From: Caulobacteraceae bacterium
GTDB taxonomy: Bacteria; Pseudomonadota; Alphaproteobacteria; Caulobacterales; Caulobacteraceae
NCBI GenBank assembly: GCA_947484535.1
Contig: CANKPO010000113.1
Coordinates: forward strand, 1-5,455
DNA: 5,455 nt
Direction of reading: 5' to 3'
The notes beneath the pieces were generated by a model. The model was not told the origin of the DNA. It ran no database searches and saw only the letters and a program-made list of their open reading frames with translations. A program made the position numbers and the translations under genes. Positions 5,440-5,455 of this stretch are shown here, in pieces. Within the stretch, counting starts at the first letter, position 1. Each line of letters starts with the position of its first letter.

Positions 5440-5455
5440 GCGCCAGTCTGTCTGG

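Noticed and set aside
1..5455. CRISPR array, tRNA or rRNA gene, insertion sequence, toxin-antitoxin or phage genes
   Set aside because: I looked for regularly spaced repeats, cloverleaf-like segments with a CCA end, transposase or integrase motifs and defence-type domains on both strands and found none. The 37/82-aa pair resembles a toxin-antitoxin pair only in its size and spacing.

Overview
This window reads as ordinary chromosomal DNA of an alphaproteobacterium, most likely of the Caulobacterales or a close relative. Three things point there: GC content of roughly 60% judged by eye, a Coq4-family protein together with two small proteins of a type I associate with alphaproteobacteria, and a strong shortage of GANTC sites, as expected in lineages with the CcrM methyltransferase. 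The taxonomic call is an inference, not a database result.

Layout: positions 1-1008 (+) hold the C-terminal part of a YtcJ-like amidohydrolase (Amidohydro_3 family) that begins before the window. After a 125-bp gap with one GANTC site comes a complete acyl-CoA dehydrogenase of the ACAD10/ACAD11-like type (1134-2369, +). It converges on a complete spinster-like MFS transporter (2557-3870, -). The 187-bp convergent gap carries an inverted pair of G/C-rich, hairpin-forming repeat units resembling a REP/BIME element, which may also end transcription from both sides.

The rest is on the minus strand. Read in the direction of transcription, from high to low coordinates, it contains a 37-aa lysine-rich ORF (5397-5284), an 82-aa conserved-looking protein (5280-5032) only 3 nt downstream, a 323-aa Coq4-family protein (4953-3982) after a 78-nt gap, and the transporter after a further 111-nt gap. 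The two small genes look translationally coupled. The Coq4-like protein and the transporter have their own leaders with inverted repeats and may be separate transcripts.

The amidohydrolase, acyl-CoA dehydrogenase and transporter would fit uptake and breakdown of an organic acid or amide, but nothing here identifies a substrate. Coq4 belongs to ubiquinone biosynthesis, and ubiquinone ultimately accepts the electrons released by acyl-CoA dehydrogenases; no other quinone gene is in view. I found no RNA gene, CRISPR array, insertion sequence, integrase or phage gene, and no convincing undescribed multi-gene system. The most interesting items are the repeat pair, the GANTC pattern, the small-gene pair and the N-terminally extended Coq4-like protein.
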